From Cardinalis cardinalis (taxonomy: Eukaryota; Chordata; Aves; Passeriformes; Cardinalidae), in the NCBI GenBank assembly GCA_014549065.1, contig JACDOX010000027.1, positions 3,516,485 through 3,580,484 on the forward strand: a stretch of 64,000 nt of DNA, in the 5' to 3' direction. The notes below the pieces were generated by a model. The model did not search any database. It worked only from the letters and a program-made list of their open reading frames with translations, and was not told where the DNA came from. The stretch's first letter is position 1. Each line of letters starts with the position of its first letter. This document shows, in pieces, positions 60,460 through 64,000 of the stretch. The position numbers and the translations under genes are program-made.

Positions 60460-63400
60460 GGTCTGGCTACTACCAAGCTGAAGAGCACGTCCTCTTCCCT
60501 TCTGGAGATACTTTTCCTTTGGAGAACTCCTCCATGGTCAGAATGTGCAATGGTTTGGAAGGAAAGTCTCGGTGTCCATCAGCTTAGGGAATGTGCAGAA
60601 GTCCACTAACATGTAGGCTTTGTTGTAATGATGGCTACAGTATAGGTGTGTGCTAACTGTTCATTGCCAATAGCCAGAATTTAACACAAAACTCTAATGC
60701 AGTAACTACCCTTTCCCACCCAAAGTCAAGCAAACTAAGCTTGTCATTATCTAGTCTGTCTAATTTTTATTTTTTTTAAACAGTCTGTGTTTGGATTTTA
60801 TAGGACTGTGACCTCTTTGCTGCTAAAACTTTCATAGTGTATTTTTGTCTCAAAACTCAGTTAATATGCCATAATGGGCTTCTTTTTATAATCCAGTGAA
60901 GATACGAACTTGTTTTTCTGATGGTAAAGTACCATAAGTTCTTGAGGATGAGAAGCTTTATGGTTAGTAGGAGGGTATGTCTCACTTGTTATTTAGGAGT
61001 TAATTTATGAGGAGCTTCAGCAAGATATTACAGTTTTGAGTTCTTGTCTCATTGTTTAGCCAGAATGAAAAAGGATCTCCCGTTCCATTACACGAGGCAT
61101 GTCCCTGGCACCCCAATGGAAACACTCACCAAGTTTGTCTGGGATGTGAATTGTCATGCTGTGAGTTTTACTACTAAGAAAACCACCTAGTTACAAACCC
61201 AAACAAGCTTTCTTCAAGTTCTGCTTGAGGCATATTTCTTTGTGTTTTACTATCTCTCCTCAGACAGATCAACTTCAGAAAAATGGAGAAAAAGGTGATT
61301 TTGAAGCGGTAACTTCAAATTAATTAAATTTTAAGAGTGAACTGACATTATNTTCCAAATGGTGATAAAGGTAACTTGTCCAAATAGGGCATTTCAGATT
61401 CTCCTGTGGTCAGAGCTGTGAGGTGACCACAGCCTTTCAGGGCTGTTCAGGAGAGAGGAGATGCCCTCTGGACATGCCTCTCTCCCAGCACTGATCTCCC
61501 AGCACTGANGTAGAGTAAATGCTTCGTTCCTAACTGGCTGAAGTGAATTAAGGTGAAAAACCCACCCAGTGCTGCACAGAGAGAGGTTTGCCCCATTACA
61601 GAAGATGTGGAGCTTATGGAGCTTTTACTTGAATTTTCTAACAGGTAACTGTGAATTAACTCTGAGAATTTCAGATTTTGACTGAGTGTAGTGACTTCAA
61701 GTGCCTTTTGCAGTATTTTACAAATGGGGAAGACAAAAAGCTGGATGACCAGGCTCAGTACACAAATTAGGTAAGTAGTCATGCAGCCTTTCTGCAGGTC
61801 CCTGCTGTGCCACAGCATCCTTCACTGATGTTTTCTAATCCTCAAATGTGGTTTCTACGAACTTAATTCCCTTAAATTATCACATCTTCATGTCTAAGGT
61901 GGAAATAGCTGTTCTTTAAAATACTGGAGGCTCATTTCTCAAACAATCTTGTTTTTTGAGGAACAGTAGGAGGAAAAAGAGGAAGAGGAGTAGTTAGTAG
62001 TACCCNTTTTCACCCCAGGCCCTGTGTGTGTGAGTAGAAAGGTGAAGCACACAGGTAGCAGAATTTACTTAGGAAGAGGGTGATGAGCAAATATTTTAGA
62101 AAATGCTGTGGTAAATATCTAATTGTCTTTGTGGCATTTGCCTCAGACCCTCACTAGAAATATATTGGATTATCTACTGCTAACAAGCACATTCTGCCAC
62201 CCCCTCAGTGACAAGTATGACTTCCTCCAGCAGCGTTAAGTCTGTTCTTAGCAGCTGTGTCAGTATTTTGTATTCAAACAGAAGTGGTCAAAACCTTTCC
62301 AATCTATAATGCAGATTCATTAAAAACACTTTGCTGGGGGGAGGAGATCAGTTTTGTTAAGTTTGTGTTGAGAAGCTCTTGGCACCAGCACACAGCCAGA
62401 GGTTACTGCAGACAGTGAAATTGTGTCACTGTAGGGCACAGTTACTGTCAGCCCTGCGTGCTGCAGGCCAGCACTGATCATACCAGTGTGGACACAAGGG
62501 ATTCCATGTAAGCCAAGGCTGCAGATCCCTGGCTAAGCCAGAGATGCCAGATTGACCTGCCAGCACTTCCTTCAGGGTAGCAGTGCATGGAACGAGGGTG
62601 TACGACCGACCACGTCCCAGCCTGGGGCAGCAGCTGCCACCAGCCCCTGTCCCACCCACCCCCATGGCATCACGCTGGCCCACACCCCATCCCACTGGGA
62701 AATGGAACCAGCTGGGAACCCCCACCCCTGGTGCTGGCTTGGCAGTGGTCACTCCAGCTCTCCTAAGATGTGGATCATGAAAGGTCTCACCACACATTTC
62801 TGTTGTTTTACCCAGAAGAATCAAACAAAAAACTTTAAATATAAAATGAGGGGGGTTTTTTGACTAGCATCTGATCAGAAACCTTCTCTGGCTCTCTGGG
62901 GACACTACTCCATGGAATGATAGCACTGGAGAGAGGCACCACTCTCCTCCATTAGCTCAAGTTCATAACAAAGTAGCTAAACAGGGATGGCAGATGAAAT
63001 GGTATGCTGCTTGGAACAAGACATTTCTGTTCTATTAAGCCAAAGTGTCATTTTTTTTTCCAATTTACTTCCTTCCTGCTCATTATTTCCAGCCAAACAT
63101 ACACATTAAAGCCTACTTGCATTTTCAGAATAATTGACAAAGCCCATAATATTGAGAAAAAGCATCTCTGGACTGAATGAGGGTGATTCTAAAGGTCCAA
63201 TGTGTCAGCGTTGGCTTTTATTTTGTATCATCTGACCTGGATGTGATAGTGTTACGTTCATAGAAACATTTATTTATTTAATTTTTTTAAATTTTCATTG
63301 CATGTGTTCAAAGAAAAACCATCCTTACTGGCTTAGGTGGTTAAATGTGGGTGCATGGATGTAAATATTGAAACCCAACCATGGGATATTTCAGAAGAAA

Positions 63401-63561
63401 TTAGGGATGCATTTTGCTGTGGTGAGATAGACTACAACAGCCTTGTGTTTGTGTACCTTGCAGACTAAATACTTAGTATTGTTCTGTTTTAGAATACCAC
63501 AGAGAAATGTATTTATTAAAAAGTGAAAATTTGGTCAAGGAGAAACTGTGTCTGGGGTTTA

Positions 63562-63567
63562 AATAAA
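63562..63567 (+). terminator. RCBTB2: Proximal poly(A) signal AATAAA
   Basis: AATAAA within TTTAAATAAAAAGC, followed by a TG-rich stretch. It could end a shorter RCBTB2 transcript. Confidence 0.4.
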
Positions 63568-63912
63568 AAGCAATGTTCTGATTTCAANAAAGGAATGTGA
63601 AAAGAAAAAAGAAATTACAGAGGTAGGATCATTTGAAGGTTCTCCTAAATTACTGAAGGTAAAAGCCAGCACTGCCTTGTCATCTAGTATCCACCTGTAG
63701 AGTTCTGTTACAATGCTTGGTAACTATGTAAACTGCTGTTTTTATATGATCTGAACACTTTCCATGGACTTTCCTTTTAAAACAAAGCATTTATTTGCCC
63801 CAGAGAAGCAGGATTCATTGGCCGCCACCCAGTGATGTAGAAAGTTTACAGCCTGTTTTTACATAAATGATTTTTTTGTTCTGTATAAGCTTACCTGGTT
63901 TAATAGACCATT

Positions 63913-63918
63913 AATAAA
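63913..63918 (+). terminator. RCBTB2: Distal poly(A) signal AATAAA
   Basis: AATAAA within CCATTAATAAAAATG, followed by TTTG and T-rich sequence (about 63941-63969). It is the last AATAAA before the end of the window and the likely main 3' end. Confidence 0.5.
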
Positions 63919-64000
63919 AATGCCATAATAATTAAAACAGTTTGAATGGGACTTTTTTCCTTTCTTTTAAGTAAAAATGAAGAAAGTTTGATGCTTGTAG

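Larger units (their letters stand above)
60460..63935 (+). other. RCBTB2: RCBTB2 3' untranslated region (end inferred)
   Basis: No coding frame continues after the TGA. The stretch up to the distal AATAAA at 63913 has no convincing gene on either strand and reads as a long AT-rich 3' UTR. A GC-richer patch at about 62420-62790 contains open frames on both strands that look fortuitous. The length of about 3.5 kb is inferred from poly(A) signals; a shorter form ending after 63562 is possible. Confidence 0.6.

Noticed and set aside
62426..62824. 132-codon - strand frame and opposing + strand frames
   Set aside because: Located in the RCBTB2 3' UTR in a GC-richer patch; open in several frames and on both strands, no domain.
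1..64000. CRISPR arrays, bacterial operons, tRNA or rRNA genes
   Set aside because: The DNA is vertebrate nuclear; no regularly spaced repeats, tRNA box pairs with cloverleaf potential or rRNA segments were recognised.

Overview
The window is vertebrate nuclear DNA, almost certainly from a bird and probably a passerine. It is AT-rich with long introns and GT-AG splice sites. It carries several CR1-type LINE 3' ends, recognisable by the tail ending in repeats of ATTCTATG, and at least four solo LTRs. Three of these LTR families look like ones I know from songbird genomes; that attribution is from memory. More than a hundred isolated N bases are scattered through the window, which fits ambiguous or heterozygous sites masked in a draft assembly.

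Only one protein-coding gene is supported: a complete RCBTB2 (RCC1 and BTB domain-containing protein 2) on the + strand. A CpG island at about 30.52-31.34 kb holds its likely promoter and a non-coding first exon with a donor at 30969/30970. Twelve further exons follow, from 38769 to 60459. Joined, the twelve coding segments give an uninterrupted 550-residue reading frame with consistent phases. It has a short N-terminal leader, an RCC1-type beta-propeller repeat region (about residues 60-370), a BTB/POZ domain (about 394-490) and a BACK-like helical C-terminus. The 3' UTR probably runs to a poly(A) signal at 63913.

Layout: 1-30.5 kb is intergenic or distal regulatory DNA with no credible exon. 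It contains solo LTRs at 3540-3959 and 21916-22575, an LTR-like block near 15.1-15.7 kb, CR1 fragments, two perfect hairpins, a CTCF-like site and a tight STAT/NF-kB-like motif cluster at 27330-27354. 30.5-31.3 kb is the promoter CpG island. 31-38.8 kb is intron 1, with two CR1 copies in opposite orientation. 38.8-60.5 kb is the coding part. A CR1 tail ends about 11 bp before exon 4, and two sense-oriented solo LTRs lie in introns 9 and 10, between the RCC1 and BTB halves. 60.5-63.9 kb is the 3' UTR. In mammals RCBTB2 lies between RB1/LPAR6 and CYSLTR2; none of these neighbours is visible here.

The most unusual feature is a sharp, exon-limited GC peak. Exon 9 ends 61 of 63 codons in G or C, and exon 7 ends 29 of 35, while exons 3, 8, 10 and 12 lie between 32 and 45 per cent. 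I found no clearly undescribed biological system. The other findings concern how retroelements and tandem splice sites may shape this gene's isoforms.
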